From positions 11,980,434-12,044,433 of the forward strand of contig NC_050099.1 of the NCBI RefSeq assembly GCF_902167145.1: a DNA stretch of 64,000 bases. The letters run 5' to 3'. This document shows positions 1 to 11,901 of this stretch, piece by piece. Below the pieces are notes generated by a model. It ran no database searches, was not told the DNA's origin, and saw only the letters and a program-made list of their open reading frames with translations. The translations under genes and the position numbers were made by a program. Each line of letters begins with the position of its first letter. Position 1 is the stretch's first letter. The stretch is from Zea mays. Lineage: Eukaryota > Streptophyta > Magnoliopsida > Poales > Poaceae.

Positions 1-2673
1 TGCGGCGAGGATCGTGGGTCGCTACGTGCCGAAGACAGAGGGTCTGCGGAGCTGGGATATCTGTGGGTCCAATGACAGGCTGAATCGGGTCTTCGAATTG
101 AACCGTTTACCGTACGATTGTTATCTCGGGGAAGACGCCGCCGACCGCCGCGGGAAGAAACCGATGGGCGGTACCGAGGAAGGGCCTTCGCAGGAGACTT
201 CCCCGGCCACTAAGAAGAGAAAATTAGGTACTATAGTGGGGGAAAGGGGGTGTCTGATAATTTTGCTGTGGGGTTGATGGGGACATGTGCGGCCCCCGGG
301 GGAAGGATGTCTTCGCCCGAGCTCCGAGAGTCTTCGGCGCGAATGCTGGAGGTTACCGGGGGTCGGTGGCCAAAGAATCTTCCGATCCCCTGGGCAGAGG
401 GCGAAGACATGTCTACGTCTCGTATAGCTCATGCCTTGAGGATTTTCCCTTACGGGTGGAATATTGCTGCTGTTGTGTCGGCAGTGATGAACAAGGATCG
501 CCAGGATGCTGCGCAGAAGCGTCGGGCGGTCGTCAGGCTCCCCGATCCTAGGCATGAAGCGAAGAGAGCGCGAAGGAGTGCGAAGGCTGCCGCACCCGGT
601 GGTAGCCAGCCGACGCTGGCTGCGAAACCGGCCGCACCCGGATCCAGTAAGGTGCCGGAGAGCACGAAGGCAGTCGTTGCCGGCGGAACCAAGTCTGCCC
701 TGGGCGGAGCTGCGAAGGTCCGGGAGCTGCCTTCGCCGGGGAGACGCGTTGCCGACTTCGGCACGAATATTAGCGTGGACGACTATTTCGTTGGTAAGTA
801 GGTTTTTTTTGACCGGTGGTGCGTTGCAGGGTCGGGAACCGCGGTGGTTGGGGTGAAGGGTGGTGCTTTCTGCGCGAGCAGCGAGATTTCGTCGGCCGCT
901 GCCGTCAAGGATGAGGCGGGCACCATGTCCCGCCGGCAGAGGGAGGCGTCGCAGCAGCTGTCGCAGCAGCTAAGTCAAGTAAGTTGAGCTGGACTTCGAT
1001 GTTTGCTGTTTCCATGGGGATTGTGGTCTTATGTGTTTCTGTTAGGCGGCCGACTTCGCCGACCGCGTGGTGTCGGGTGCCCTTACTGCAGATGTGTCTG
1101 TCGAAGTCGAGAGACTTCGGGCGCAGCATGCGGATGCCGTCCGGGAGAAGTCGGCTGCGGAGAGCAAAAACCGCAGGCTGGCGGAGAAGGTGGCCGCCTT
1201 GGAGGCCGAGAAGACGGACCTCTGGCGCCAGCTGGTGGAGGAAAGGAGGGAGGCCAACCAGGCCATCGCCGAGGCGCAGGCTACGCAGGCGGAGGCCAAA
1301 TTGGCGCGGGTGAAGGGAAGTCTTGCCAGCCAACGCGCTGAGGAATGGGATGTGAGGTTCAATGCTATGCGCGGCCGCGTGGACAAGGCCGAGGCCTCTA
1401 CGCGCTCAGAGGTTGAGCGGACGCGCGCACAGCTCGTGGACTCGTACCGCGAGCTGGGTGCACGGACTGCTGACTTCGAGGTGCCCGACCGAGAGGCGGG
1501 CCTTCGCTTCCTCGAGTGGTTGCAAGAGGAACTGCTGGTACTCCCGACCATCGTGGAGGGTTTCATGTCCTTTGCCTCCCTCGTCACTTGCGAAGGGGCC
1601 ATGAATGCGCTGTCCCGCGAGGGGTGCACACATTATGAGGTCTTCGACCAGTCTAATGAAAACTTTGAGCGCGAAATTTTTAAGGTCGAAGACCCTGTGG
1701 TAAAGGATTCCGCGGGGGCACTCTTCGATCGGATGTGGGGTCCTCATGGCCGGGAGGCGGTTAGGGAGCGGTCTGATCGAGCGAGAGAGCAGGTAAGGCT
1801 TGTTTTTTGTTTCGTGTGGTTGAATGTGGGTACGTGTGGGTTTGCTGAATGAGTGTGATGTTGCTGCAGATGGCGCGTGCCGAGGATGTCGAAGACCTTA
1901 GGGATCTGAACGGCGTGCAGCCCGAGGCCGAGGTCAACCCGGTGCTGCCCGAGGCTGAGGTCGACCCGACCCTGCGCTCGGAAGCAGTTGAGGGCTCCTC
2001 TGCCGGACATGTGTCCACTATGTCCGGTGAAGGCTCCTTGACAGCCCCTGCGCCGACGGTGGAGGACCCCCGAAGGAGGTGGCGGAGCTGGCAGCGGAGG
2101 ATCCCATGGCGGCGGCCGGGCCTGCGCAGGTGGCTTAGTAGGTGTGGGGGAGTTAGTAAATTTTGTCTGTGTTACTGAACCTTGGTTGCTGCGCAGGTTC
2201 AAGATTTTGGGCCTGCGCACGCAACTGCTACTGACACTGCTAATTTTGTGGCGGCTTCGACCGTGGTTGCTGAAAATGAATCGGATGATTCTGTGTCTAA
2301 GTTTTTTGAGTCTGATGATTCTGGGAGTTCGGTTGTGTGGACTGAAGAGTCTTCAGATGAGGACTTAGATTATTTTGCGGCCTTGGATGTGGTTGCGGCG
2401 GAGGCTTCTCCGCGTGTGATGGATGCTGATGTTTTTCCTGGTCCGAGTGCTGGGCGCAGGCGGCGAAGGGCGGTGGCAAAGCGTAGAGTGAGTGAGGTGG
2501 AGGGTGGGCGTCTTCGTGTGGATAGGGCTGGCAAGCGGGAATTGTTGTCCTCGCCAGCTGGGGCGAGTGTAGGTGAGGGGGAGTTGCGAAGTCTCTTTGA
2601 GGGTGAGGAGCTGAGGATAATGCTGTTTAACTACAGGGAGATGGGTGTGCCCGTGGGGGACTTGTGCACTTGA
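1..2673 (+). pseudogene. Spliced antisense gene inside the Grande-like element (3' exons)
   Basis: A multi-exon reading frame runs opposite to gag-pol; its start lies before base 1. Visible exons are about 1-793, about 882-978, 1046-1792, 1870-2129 and 2197-2673 (stop). Introns have GT...AG ends: 979-1045 (67 bp, phase 0), 1793-1869 (77 bp, phase 0) and 2130-2196 (67 bp); the first (794-881) is less certain. Exon 1 has a basic KKRK motif near 215. Exon 3 encodes a long heptad-rich coiled coil (roughly 1070-1440) rich in E, R, A and K. The last exon is acidic and Ser-rich, then basic (RRRRR near 2460). A frameshift near 240 and another near 2070 break the frame. Antisense extra ORFs between pol and the 3' LTR are known in Tat elements; the protein's function is unknown. 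Confidence 0.65.
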
Positions 2674-2689
2674 TCTAGCGTGTTTATTA

Positions 2690-3035
2690 TGTCGGTCCGG
2701 CTGCACCTGTAGTCGGTTTTTGTACGGATAGTCTTTTGAGGGAGACTTCGATTTTGCGCACTTGTCGTGCTAGTCCGACTGCACCCTTAGGCGACTTTTA
2801 CACGGATAGTCTTTTGGGGAAGACTTCGATTTTGCGCACTTGTCGTGCTAGTCCGGCTGCACCCTTAGGCGACTTTTGCACGGATAGTCTTTTGGGGAAG
2901 ACTTCGATTTTGCGCACTTGTTGTGCTAGTCCGGCTGCACACTTGGCCGACTTTTGCACGGATAGTCTTTTGGGGAAGACTTCGATTTTGCGCACTTGTT
3001 CTGCTAGTCCGGCTGCACCCTTAGGCAACTTTTGC
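2690..3035. repeat. 78-bp minisatellite, about 4.4 copies
   Basis: The anchor GACTTCGATTTTGCGCACTT recurs at 2744, 2822, 2900 and 2978, an exact 78-bp spacing. The unit is a multiple of three, so the array reads open as 26-residue repeats on the plus strand and is also open on the minus strand. It lies between the antisense gene's stop and the end of pol, so it is probably an untranslated spacer of the retrotransposon rather than coding. Confidence 0.9.
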
Positions 3036-3268
3036 GCGGTGTGTCGCACGCGAGGGTAGCCAGCGCTGCCCCTCGCGGTGACTTAGTTGTGGTCGAATGC
3101 CGAAGACCGTCGATGCGGTCTTTTTCGACGTTGTAATTTTTGCGGGGGATTTTTTGTGTGTATATTACATGGCTCCGCCTCATTAAGAACCTCACCCCCG
3201 GGAGGAAAAGAGTGTGGGCTGGAATAAAGTTGTTTTGCAAATTACAAGGGCGAGCTGGCCCTGAGGAG
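3036..3268. other. Spacer between antisense gene and pol end
   Basis: This is the non-coding interior of the Grande-like element. It includes a short hairpin-capable stretch near 3049-3080 (GCGAGGG ... CCCTCGC). No other feature was seen. Confidence 0.5.
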
Positions 3269-4776
3269 TCAAACAAAAAATTTGCGGAGATTGTCAATGT
3301 TCCAAGAATGCTCTAGATCCTCGCCGGATAGCGTTGTTAGCCTGTACGCGCTGGGGGACGCCTTCGTCTTGACGATGAAAGGGCCCTCCCACTTTGGCTC
3401 TAGCTTGCCCCGGGACTCTGTCCGAGCTGTCCGGACGAGTACGAGGTCTCCTTCGCTGAATTCCCTCGGATGACTGTGTGGTCGCGCCATGCTTTTGTTT
3501 GAGCTTGGTATTTGTTTAGGGCCTGTAGGGCGAAGACGCGGTCTCCGTCGATGAGGTCCTTCGAAGTAGGCTCGTCTACGTCGGGGACGACTAAAGTGAC
3601 TGTCCGCAGTGACCCATGTTTTATTTCTTGCGGGGTCATGGCCTCCGATCCATATAGAAGGCGGAAAGGGGTGAACCCAGTCGCCCTGCACTCAGTCGTG
3701 TTCAGCGCCCAGACCGCTTCAGGTAACAGGTCGGCCCACTTGCCTTTCTTGTTGTCGAGGAGCATTTTCTTGATGGCTGTGAAAATTTTACCATTGGCGC
3801 GTTCCACGACTCTGTTGGATTGCGGATGGTACACTGAGGCGAAGGCAAGCTTGGTGCCAATGGAGAAGCAGAAATCCTTGAAGTCTTGGCTGTCAAATTG
3901 CTTGCCATTGTCAACTGTGAGCTCGGACTGGACTCCGAAGCGGTAAACAATGTTTTGCCAGAAGAATTTCTGGGTAGTCTTCGATGTTATTGTGGATACT
4001 GCCCTCGCCTCGATCCATTTGGTAAAATACTCGACGGCGACGAAGGTGAACTTGAGGTTCCCTTGCGCCGTGGGTAGGGACCCGACAATGTCCAGGCCCC
4101 AGCGCTGAAGGGGCCACGTGTGGGCGATTAGCTTTGTGAATTGCGAAGGGCTTCCTGAGCGTGGAGAAAACTTCTGGCAGGCTTCGCATGACCTTGTGAC
4201 CCGATTTGCAGCGCAGATCATAGCGGGCCAATAGAAGCCTTGTAGGATCACCTTTGCGGCTAAGGCCCTAGGCCCTGCATGAGAGCCGCAAGTCCCGCTG
4301 TGGACTTCGCGCAGGATTTGGATGCCTTCGGTCTCGGTGACACATTTAAGCATGGGTTGGCTGACCCCCTTCTTGTAAAGCTGGCCGTCGAAGAGCGCAA
4401 AGTCCCAGCTTCGGTGTTTGAGGCGCTTGGCCTCGTTGATATCGGTTGGGTGATAGTACCCCTGCAGGAACAGGGTTATTGGTGCCCGCCAGTCTTCGAC
4501 CATGATGAGGTTGACTATGCGGTGGCCCTCGTTGTCATTGGTTATTTGAAGGCTCTCTGGGCTGCAGACGGCTGGCGTGCCGATGACATGGTAGAATACG
4601 TTGGAGGGCAGGGCCTCGCCTCTGGCGGCTGCCTTGGCCAAAGCATCGGCCTCCTCATTCTTGGCTCGGTCCACGTGTTGCAAGGTGAAACCTTTGAATT
4701 GCCTCTCGAGACTGCGGATAGCTGCGAGGTACTGCATAAGTGCGGGGTCCTTTGCTGTGTAGTCTTTCTCGACTTG
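3269..4776 (-). pseudogene. pol: Grande-like pol: RNase H tail and integrase
   Basis: This is the C-terminal half of pol, continuous in frame with 13156-14868 before the Sirevirus inserted at 4777-4781. It begins with the end of the Tat RNase H (about 4776-4640), then an HHCC zinc-binding region (HSGTCGSHAG ... CEACQ, about 4310-4165). The integrase core follows with its acidic residues in LDIVGSLP (about 4090), VDNGKQF (about 3910) and VVERANGK (about 3805). A frameshift near 3500 moves the last 75 or so residues, including the WEGPF and YRL segments, into a second frame ending at 3269. Integrase inserts the cDNA into the host chromosome; this copy should not make a full protein. Confidence 0.85.
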
Positions 4777-4781
4777 GCTGG

Positions 4782-6034
4782 TGAGAGCACCTAGAGGGGG
4801 GGTGAATAGGTGATCCTGTAAAAACTTAAACTTATAGCCACAAAACTTTGATTAAGCGTTAGCACAGTAATTGCCAAGTGGCTAGAGAGAGTCAAAACAC
4901 GATAACCACAAGAAAGCAATCACAGAGTTGACACGGTGGTTATCCCGTGGTTCGGCCAAGTACAAAACTTGCCTACTCCACGTTGTGGCGTCCCAACGGA
5001 CGAGAGTTGCACTCAACTCCTCTCAAGTGATCCAATGATCAACTTGAATACCACGGTGTTTTTCTTTCCTTTGATCTTTTCCCGTTTGCGAGGAATCTCC
5101 ACAACTTGGAGTCTCTCGCCCTTACAATTGAGTTCACAAAGAAGCACGGAGTAAGGTGGGAATGAGCAACGCACACAAGACTCGAAAATTAGAGCAACAA
5201 CACGCACACAAGTCGCAACAAGAGCTCGCAACGCAACACAAAGAGTTCACAACTCCACAAGAGCTCTATATGCTATCACAATGAAACGAATGCGTGAGAT
5301 TGATGTCTTGGTGCTTAGAAGAGTTGTAGGAATGCTTGGTGTTCTCCTCCATGCGCCTAGGGGACCCTTTTATAGCCCCAAGGCAGCTAGGAGCCGTTGA
5401 GAACAAATCTGGAAGGCTGATCTTGCCTTCTGTCGTCGGGCGCACCGGACAGTCCGGTGCACACCGGACACTGTCCGGTGCCCGATTTCTTTCCTTAAAC
5501 AGTCCAGTCGACCGTTGCCGACCGTTGCAGATCTGGCGCACCGGACAGTCCGGTGCACACCGGACAGTCCGGTGCCTCCTTCCGACCGTTGGCCAGACCA
5601 CGTGTCGCGCGCAGATTCCGCGGCCGACCGTTGGCTCGGCCGACCGTTGGCTCACCGGACAGTCCGGTGCACACCGGACAGTCCGGTGAATTTTAGCCGA
5701 AGTCGCCGGAGAAAAAGCCCGAGAGCGGCTGGTTTGCTCCGCGCTGGTCTGGCGCACCGGACACTATCCGGTGCACACCGGACAGTCCGGTGCCCCAGCC
5801 CGAAGCAGCCTTTGGCTGTACACAGCCAACTTCTCCTTTTCTTCTTCTCTCTGTTTCTAACACTTAGACAAATATATTAGTACACAAAACCAATGTACTA
5901 AGTCTTAAAAACATACCTTTACTTGTGATTTGCAACTTGTCCATCCATGGGCATAGATTCACATTTAAGCACTTTGTGTTGGCACTCAATCACCAAAATA
6001 CTTAGAAATGGCCCAAGGACACATTTCCCTTTCA
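4782..6034 (-). repeat. 3' LTR of the Sirevirus
   Basis: 1253 bp, TG...CA ends, nearly identical to 11902-13155. By eye I count four substitutions (near 5191, 5293, 5766 and 6019) and a one-base length change in the G run near 4796. It contains several palindromes of the form CACCGGACAGTCCGGTG between 5443 and 5793, and a TATA box on the minus strand (TATAAAAG, 5367-5374). Confidence 0.95.
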
Positions 6035-6864
6035 ATCTCCCCCTTTTTGGTGATTTATGCCAACACAACATAAAGCAACTAGAACAAGTTCAAAATCACT
6101 TCAAATAAAACAAATTTGAGTTTTATTCAATTTTGGCATATATGGATCATCCTTTGCCACCACTTGGTTTGTTTTTGCAAATCAAACTCAAATCTCTATC
6201 TCTAAGTCAAACACACATGTTTAAGCATAAAGAGAGTCATTCCAAAAGAGATTGATCAAAAATTTCAAAAACTCCCCCTTTTTCCCATAATCAATATTTC
6301 TCCCCACAAGAAACCAACTTTTGACATAAGAGATAATGAAAGAGTTTTGACAAATCAAAAGCTCTACTCTACTATTTTCAATGAAAGAGTTTTGACAAAT
6401 CAAAAGCTCTACTCTACTATTTTCAAATCTCTCAAGTGGTAGCTGATCCATTTATTGCTTTGGCCTTTATTTTCTCCCCCTTTGGCATCAAGCACCAAAA
6501 CGGGATCAATCTTGGCCCTTTAACCCCATTGCCTCACAAAAATCTTCAATTAAGATCAAATGGCAATAAGAGTTCATGAGATGAACTTGGAATTAGTTAC
6601 CCTCTCATCGGAGTGCAGTGGAAGTCTTTCATGGTCCAAGTCCATCTTTTCCCTTTCAATTCTCCTTCGAGACTAAGTCAGACAAACTCAAGCATATGGT
6701 TAGTCTCAAAGGGTCAAGTTGTAACACATCTCCCCCTAAAACTGTGCATCACTTTGCAACGGACTTGTGAGGTCCAGGGAGTGTTTGTACAACTTGAGCA
6801 CCACAATAAACAACAAAATGCAGAATGAACATGATCAAAGGCATAAACACATGTATGCTATAAT
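6035..6864 (-). other. Sirevirus 3' non-coding region with multiple polypurine tracts
   Basis: Between the pol stop and the 3' LTR the minus strand carries repeated purine runs of the AAAGGGGGAGA type: against the LTR at 6035-6050, and near 6269-6285, 6297-6305, 6469-6483 and 6730-6738. One polypurine tract primes plus-strand DNA synthesis; several copies are a known hallmark of Sireviruses. A 45-bp direct tandem duplication lies at 6335-6424. I see no env-like ORF. Confidence 0.8.
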
Positions 6865-9456
6865 TCAATCCAAGTTCCGCGAATCTAAGACATTTAGCTC
6901 ACTACGCAACCTGCAGAAGGTCTTCTCATCTAGAGGCTTGGTAAAGATATCGGCTAGCTGGTTCTCGGTGCTAACATGAAACACCTCGATATCCCCCTTT
7001 TGCTGGTGGTCTCTCAAAAAGTGATGCCGGATGTCTATGTGCTTTGTGCGGCTGTGTTCAACAGGATTTTCCGCCATGCGGATAGCACTCTCATTATCAC
7101 ATAGGAGTGGGACTTTGCTCAGATTGTAGCCAAAGTCCCTGAGGGTTTGCCTCATCCAAAGTAGTTGCGCGCAACACTGTCCTGCGGCAACATACTCGGC
7201 CTCAGCGGTGGATAGGGCAACGGAGGTTTGTTTCTTAGATTTCCATGACACCAAGGACCTTCCTAAGAATTGGCACGTCCCCGATGTACTCTTCCTATCG
7301 ACCTTACATCCAGCATAATCGGAGTCTGAGTATCCAATCAAGTCAAAGGTAGACCCCTTTGGATACCAGAGCCCGTGGCAAGGCGTAGCAACTAAATATC
7401 TAAGAATTCGCTTCACCGCCACTAAGTGACACTCCTTAGGATCGGATTGAAATCTAGCACACATGCATACGCTAAGCATAATATCCGGTCTACTAGCACA
7501 TAAGTAAAGTAATGACCCTATCATTGACCGGTATGCTTTTTGATCAACGGACTTACCTCCTTTGTTGAGGTCGGTGTGTCCGTCGGTTCCCATCGGTGTC
7601 TTTGCAGGCTTGGCGTCCTTCATCCCAACCCGCTTTAACAGGTCCTGCGTGTACTTCGTTTGGGAGATGAAGGTGCCGTCCTTGAGTTGCTTCACTTGGA
7701 ACCCAAGGAAGTAGTTCAACTCGCCCATCATCGACATCTCGAATTTCTGCGTCATCACCCTGCTAAACTCTTCATAAGACTTTTTATTAGTAGAACCAAA
7801 TATTATGTCATCGACATAAATTTGGCACACAAATAAATCACCATCACAAGTCTTTGTAAAAAGAGTTGGATCGGCTTTCCCGACCTTGAAAGCATTAGCA
7901 ATTAAGAAATCTCTAAGGCATTCATACCATGCTCTTGGGGCTTGCTTAAGTCCATAGAGCGCCTTAGAGAGCTTACATACGTGGTCGGGGTACCGTTCAT
8001 CCTCGAAGCCAGGGGGTTGCTCCACGTACACCTCCTCCTTTATTGGCCCGTTGAGGAACGCGCTCTTCACATCCATTTGGAACAACCTGAAAGAATGGTG
8101 AGCGGCATATGCTAGCAAGATACGTATTGACTCTAGCCTAGCCACAGGAGCAAAAGTCTCCTCAAAGTCCAAACCTGCGACTTGGGCATAACCTTTTGCC
8201 ACAAGTCGAGCCTTGTTCCTTGTCACCACCCCGTGCTCGTCCTGTTTGTTGCGGAACACCCACTTGGTTCCCACAACATTTTGCTTGGGACGAGGCACCA
8301 GTGTCCAAACTTCATTGCGCTTGAAGTTGTTTAACTCCTCTTGCATGGCCAACACCCAGTCCGGATCTAGCAAGGCCTCTTCTACCGACGTCTTCTTGAG
8401 GAGTCGGTGAAGGTAGACCCTGTTGATGGCGTGGCAAGCCGTGTTCACGGCTTCCGACCAAAACTGCTCGGGGGTCTTAAATTCTCCAAGCATCGTCCTC
8501 GCCATGTCGATTAGCGTCCTGTTCTTCCTCTCTACCACACCATTTTGCTGTGGTGTGTAGGGAGCGGAGAACTCGTGCTTGATCCCTTCCTCCTCAAGAA
8601 ACTCTTCCACTTGAAGGTTCTTGAACTCGGACCCGTTGTCGCTCCTTATCTTCTTCACCTTGAGCTCAAACTCATTTTGAGCTCTCCTGAGGAAGCGCTT
8701 GAGGGTCCCTTGGGTTTCAGACTTATCCTGCAAAAAGAACACCCAAGTGAAGCGGGAAAAGTCATCAACAATTACTAGACCATACTTACTTCCTCCTATA
8801 CTCAGATAGGCGACGGGTCCGAAGAGGTCCATATGCAGCAGCTCCAGGGGTCTTGAAGTGGTCATCACATTCTTGCTGTGATGCGCTCCTCCCACTTGTT
8901 TTCCTGCTTGACAAGCTGCACAAGGTCTATCTTTTTCGAATTGTACGTTAGTCAATCCTATCACGTGTTCTCCCTTTAGAAGCTTGTGAAGATTCTTCAT
9001 CCCCACATGTGCTAAGCGGCGATGCCACAGCCAGCCCATGCTAGTCTTAGCTATTAAGCATGCATCTAGACCGGCCTCTTCTTTTGCAAAATCGACTAAG
9101 TAAAGTTTGTCGTCTAATGCACCCTTAAAAGCTAGTGAACCATCACTTCTTCTAAAGACAGACACATCTACATTTGTAAATAGACAGTTATACCCCATGT
9201 TGCATAATTGACTAACAGATAGCAAATTATATCCCAAAGACTCAACTAAAAACACATTAGAAATTGAGTGCTCATTAGAAATTGCAATTTTACCTAACCC
9301 TTTTACCTTGCCTTGATTCCCATCACCGAATACAATTGAATCTTGGGAATCCTTATTTTTGACGTAGGAGGTGAACATCTTCTTCTCCCCCGTCATATGG
9401 TTTGTGCATCCGCTGTCGATAATCCAGCTTGAACCCCCGGATGCATAAACCTGCAA
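6865..9456 (-). CDS. pol: Sirevirus pol: protease end, integrase, RT, RNase H
   Basis: 863 codons are open. The first residues have a copia protease-type zinc/active-site context ([13 protein letters not shown]). Integrase follows with the HHCC finger (HRRLAHVGM ... CAACQAGK) and the DDE core ([25 protein letters not shown]). Reverse transcriptase has the catalytic YVDDIIFGS motif at about residue 550. RNase H has GYSDSDYAG and STAEAEYVA, and the end reads [12 protein letters not shown]. At about residue 360 integrase jumps from HRLLKKTS straight to [10 protein letters not shown], so the integrase C-terminal part and the linker before RT are missing, without loss of frame. The frame is offset by one base from gag at 9456-9464. 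The start shown is only where the frame opens; the protein is normally made as a fusion with gag. Confidence 0.9.
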   Translation of the reverse strand: MQVYASGGSSWIIDSGCTNHMTGEKKMFTSYVKNKDSQDSIVFGDGNQGKVKGLGKIAISNEHSISNVFLVESLGYNLLSVSQLCNMGYNCLFTNVDVSVFRRSDGSLAFKGALDDKLYLVDFAKEEAGLDACLIAKTSMGWLWHRRLAHVGMKNLHKLLKGEHVIGLTNVQFEKDRPCAACQAGKQVGGAHHSKNVMTTSRPLELLHMDLFGPVAYLSIGGSKYGLVIVDDFSRFTWVFFLQDKSETQGTLKRFLRRAQNEFELKVKKIRSDNGSEFKNLQVEEFLEEEGIKHEFSAPYTPQQNGVVERKNRTLIDMARTMLGEFKTPEQFWSEAVNTACHAINRVYLHRLLKKTSVEEALLDPDWVLAMQEELNNFKRNEVWTLVPRPKQNVVGTKWVFRNKQDEHGVVTRNKARLVAKGYAQVAGLDFEETFAPVARLESIRILLAYAAHHSFRLFQMDVKSAFLNGPIKEEVYVEQPPGFEDERYPDHVCKLSKALYGLKQAPRAWYECLRDFLIANAFKVGKADPTLFTKTCDGDLFVCQIYVDDIIFGSTNKKSYEEFSRVMTQKFEMSMMGELNYFLGFQVKQLKDGTFISQTKYTQDLLKRVGMKDAKPAKTPMGTDGHTDLNKGGKSVDQKAYRSMIGSLLYLCASRPDIMLSVCMCARFQSDPKECHLVAVKRILRYLVATPCHGLWYPKGSTFDLIGYSDSDYAGCKVDRKSTSGTCQFLGRSLVSWKSKKQTSVALSTAEAEYVAAGQCCAQLLWMRQTLRDFGYNLSKVPLLCDNESAIRMAENPVEHSRTKHIDIRHHFLRDHQQKGDIEVFHVSTENQLADIFTKPLDEKTFCRLRSELNVLDSRNLD

Positions 9457-9463
9457 GGCAAAT

Positions 9464-11851
9464 TTAGGCTTGGGACTTAGGTACCCAACTCATGTTGGGT
9501 CCTACAAGGTTAGCACAAATCTTCTTAGGGACCCAAATGCAAGTTTTATCACCCTTGCATTTAGCCCCTAACTTCCTAGCAATTACTTTTCTATCCTTTC
9601 TACAAATTGCAAAGGAAGCATTCAAAGTATGATATACTGTAGAAAATTCATTTACTACTTTCCTAGGAGCATGACTAACATTCTTTCTAGGCACATGATG
9701 AATAGCATTTCTCCTAGACATATTTCTACCATGCATATAAGAAGAGCTAGAAGCAATCATGTGATGAGAATCAAAATCATCATAAGCATTATAACCCCTA
9801 TAAGCACTTCTAGATTGTCTTCTATCATGATATAAAAAAGCATGGTTCTTTTTAGTGCTAGTAGCCATAGGGGCCTTCCCTTTCTCCTTTGCGGGAATGG
9901 GAGCCTTATGGCTTGTTAAGTTCTTGGCTTCCCTTTTGAAGCCAAGTCCATCCTTAATGGAGGGGTGTCTACCAACAGTGTAGGCATCCCTAGCAAATTT
10001 CAGTTTATCAAAATCACTCTTGCTAGTCTTAAGTTGTGCATTAAGACTAGCTAATTCATCATTTAATTTTGAAATAGAAACTAAGTGATCACTACAAGCA
10101 TTAATATCAAAATCTTTACACCTAGAACAAATTGCGACATGTTCTGCACAAGAATTGGATTTATTTGCTACTTCTAATTTAGCATTTAAATCATTGTTGA
10201 CACCTTTTAAAGTAGAGATGGTTTCATGACAAGTAGATAGTTCAAAAGAAAGCATTTCATTTCTTTTAACTTCTAAATCATAGGATTTTTGAGCTTCTAT
10301 AAATTTATCATGTTCTTCATACAATAAATCCTCTTGTTTCTCTAAAAGCATGTTCTTCTCATTTAGAGCATCAATCAATTCATTAATTTTGTCTACCTTG
10401 GTTCTATCTAGACCCTTAAACAAACATGTGTAATCTACTTCATCTTCATCACTAGATTCGTCCTCACTTGAAGAAGCATAGGTAGAGTTCCGAGTACATA
10501 CCTTCTTCTCCCTTGCCATAAGGCATGTGTGACGCTCGTTGGGGAAGACGGTTGATTTGTTGAAGGCGGTGGCGGCGAGTCCTTCATTGTCGGAGTCGGA
10601 AGAGGAGCAATCCGAGTCCCATTCCTTGCCTAGATGCGCCTCGCCCTTTGCCTTCTTGTAGTGCTTCTTCTTTTCCCTCTTGTTCCCTTGGTCCTGATCA
10701 CTATCATTGTCGGGACAGTTAGCAATAAAATGACCAAGCTTACCGCATTTGAAGCATGAGCGCTTCCCCTTGGCTTTGGTCTTGCTTGGCTGTCCCTTGC
10801 GACCTTTAAGCGCCGTCTTGAAGCGCTTTATGATGAGGGCCATCTCCTCATTATTTAGCCCGGCCGCCTCAACTTGCGCCACCTTGCTCGGTAGCGCCTC
10901 CTTACTCCTTGTTGCCTTGAGAGCAACGGGTTGAGGCTCATGAATAGGACCGTTCAACGCGTCGTCCACATATCTTGCCTCCTTGATCATCATCCGCCCG
11001 CTTACGAACTTCCCAAGAATTTCTTCGGGCGACATCTTGGTGTACCTAGGATTTTCACGAATGTTGTTCACCAAATGAGGATCAAGAATGGTAAAAGACC
11101 TTAGCATTAGGCGGACGACGTCGTGATCCGTCCATCGCGTGCTCCCATAGCTCCTTATCTTGTTGACAAGGGTCTTGAGCCGATTGTATGTTTGGGTTGG
11201 CTCCTCCCCCCTTATCATAGCAAATCTCCCAAGTTCGCCCTCCACCAACTCCATCTTGGTGAGCATGGTGACGTCGTTGCCCTCGTGAGAGATCTTGAGG
11301 GTGTCCCATATTTGCTTGGCATTGTCCAAGCCGCTCACCTTATTGTACTCTTCCCTACACAAAGATGCTAAGAGAACAGTAGTAGCTTGTGCATTTCTAT
11401 GAATTTGTTCATTTATAATCACAGGACTATCCGAGCTATCAAATTTCATTCCACTCTCTACAATCTCCCATATGCTTGGATGGAGAGAGAATAGGTGACT
11501 ACGCATTTTGTGGCTCCAAAATCCGTAGTCTTCTCCATCAAAGTGTGGGGGCTTGCCGAGTGGAATGGAAAGCAAATGCGAATTCGAACTTTGAGGAATA
11601 CGAGAATAATCAAATGAAAAGTTCGAGTTAACCGTCTTTTGTTTGTAGTCGTTGTCCTCATCCTTTTGGGAAGAAGTAGACTCATCGCTGTCGTAGTAGA
11701 CGATCTCCTTGATGCGTCTTGTCTTCTTCTTCTTCCCATCTTTGCGTCTGTGGCCCGAGCTTGAGTCGTTGGACTTGTCATCCCTTGGCTCGTTGACGAA
11801 GGACTCCCTCTCCTTGTCGTTGATCACAATTCCCTTCCCCTTAGGATCCAT
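9464..11851 (-). CDS. gag: Sirevirus gag
   Basis: 795 codons from an ATG 50 bp inside the LTR, ending just before the pol frame. Order: acidic/basic leader; the copia gag core of the UBN2/retrotransposon gag type ([15 protein letters not shown] at about residue 110, then [13 protein letters not shown]); a CCHC zinc knuckle [14 protein letters not shown] at about residue 372, expected to bind genomic RNA; and a long coiled-coil C-terminal extension (about residues 490-640) that is typical of Sireviruses. It would assemble the cytoplasmic virus-like particle. The C-terminus VPKSQA meets the pol frame by a one-base shift, so either a programmed frameshift or a small mutation separates them. Confidence 0.9.
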   Translation of the reverse strand: MDPKGKGIVINDKERESFVNEPRDDKSNDSSSGHRRKDGKKKKTRRIKEIVYYDSDESTSSQKDEDNDYKQKTVNSNFSFDYSRIPQSSNSHLLSIPLGKPPHFDGEDYGFWSHKMRSHLFSLHPSIWEIVESGMKFDSSDSPVIINEQIHRNAQATTVLLASLCREEYNKVSGLDNAKQIWDTLKISHEGNDVTMLTKMELVEGELGRFAMIRGEEPTQTYNRLKTLVNKIRSYGSTRWTDHDVVRLMLRSFTILDPHLVNNIRENPRYTKMSPEEILGKFVSGRMMIKEARYVDDALNGPIHEPQPVALKATRSKEALPSKVAQVEAAGLNNEEMALIIKRFKTALKGRKGQPSKTKAKGKRSCFKCGKLGHFIANCPDNDSDQDQGNKREKKKHYKKAKGEAHLGKEWDSDCSSSDSDNEGLAATAFNKSTVFPNERHTCLMAREKKVCTRNSTYASSSEDESSDEDEVDYTCLFKGLDRTKVDKINELIDALNEKNMLLEKQEDLLYEEHDKFIEAQKSYDLEVKRNEMLSFELSTCHETISTLKGVNNDLNAKLEVANKSNSCAEHVAICSRCKDFDINACSDHLVSISKLNDELASLNAQLKTSKSDFDKLKFARDAYTVGRHPSIKDGLGFKREAKNLTSHKAPIPAKEKGKAPMATSTKKNHAFLYHDRRQSRSAYRGYNAYDDFDSHHMIASSSSYMHGRNMSRRNAIHHVPRKNVSHAPRKVVNEFSTVYHTLNASFAICRKDRKVIARKLGAKCKGDKTCIWVPKKICANLVGPNMSWVPKSQA

Positions 11852-11885
11852 CTCTTCGGGCGGCTAGTCCCTTTCTTGAAGAGAA

Positions 11886-11899
11886 CGGCTCTGATACCA
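11886..11899 (-). other. Primer-binding site of the Sirevirus
   Basis: The minus strand reads TGGTATCAGAGCCG two bases inside the 5' LTR. This is the standard initiator-tRNA(Met) primer site that starts minus-strand cDNA synthesis in Ty1/copia elements. Confidence 0.9.
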
Positions 11900-11901
11900 A
11901 T

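Noticed and set aside
794..829. GT...AG pair that would make a 36-bp intron in the Grande antisense gene
   Set aside because: Too short for a plant intron; the acceptor at 881 gives 88 bp and is preferred.
5430..5800. Regular short repeats that could suggest a CRISPR-like array
   Set aside because: They are palindromes inside an LTR of a plant Sirevirus, with uneven spacing and no spacer pattern; the organism is a plant.
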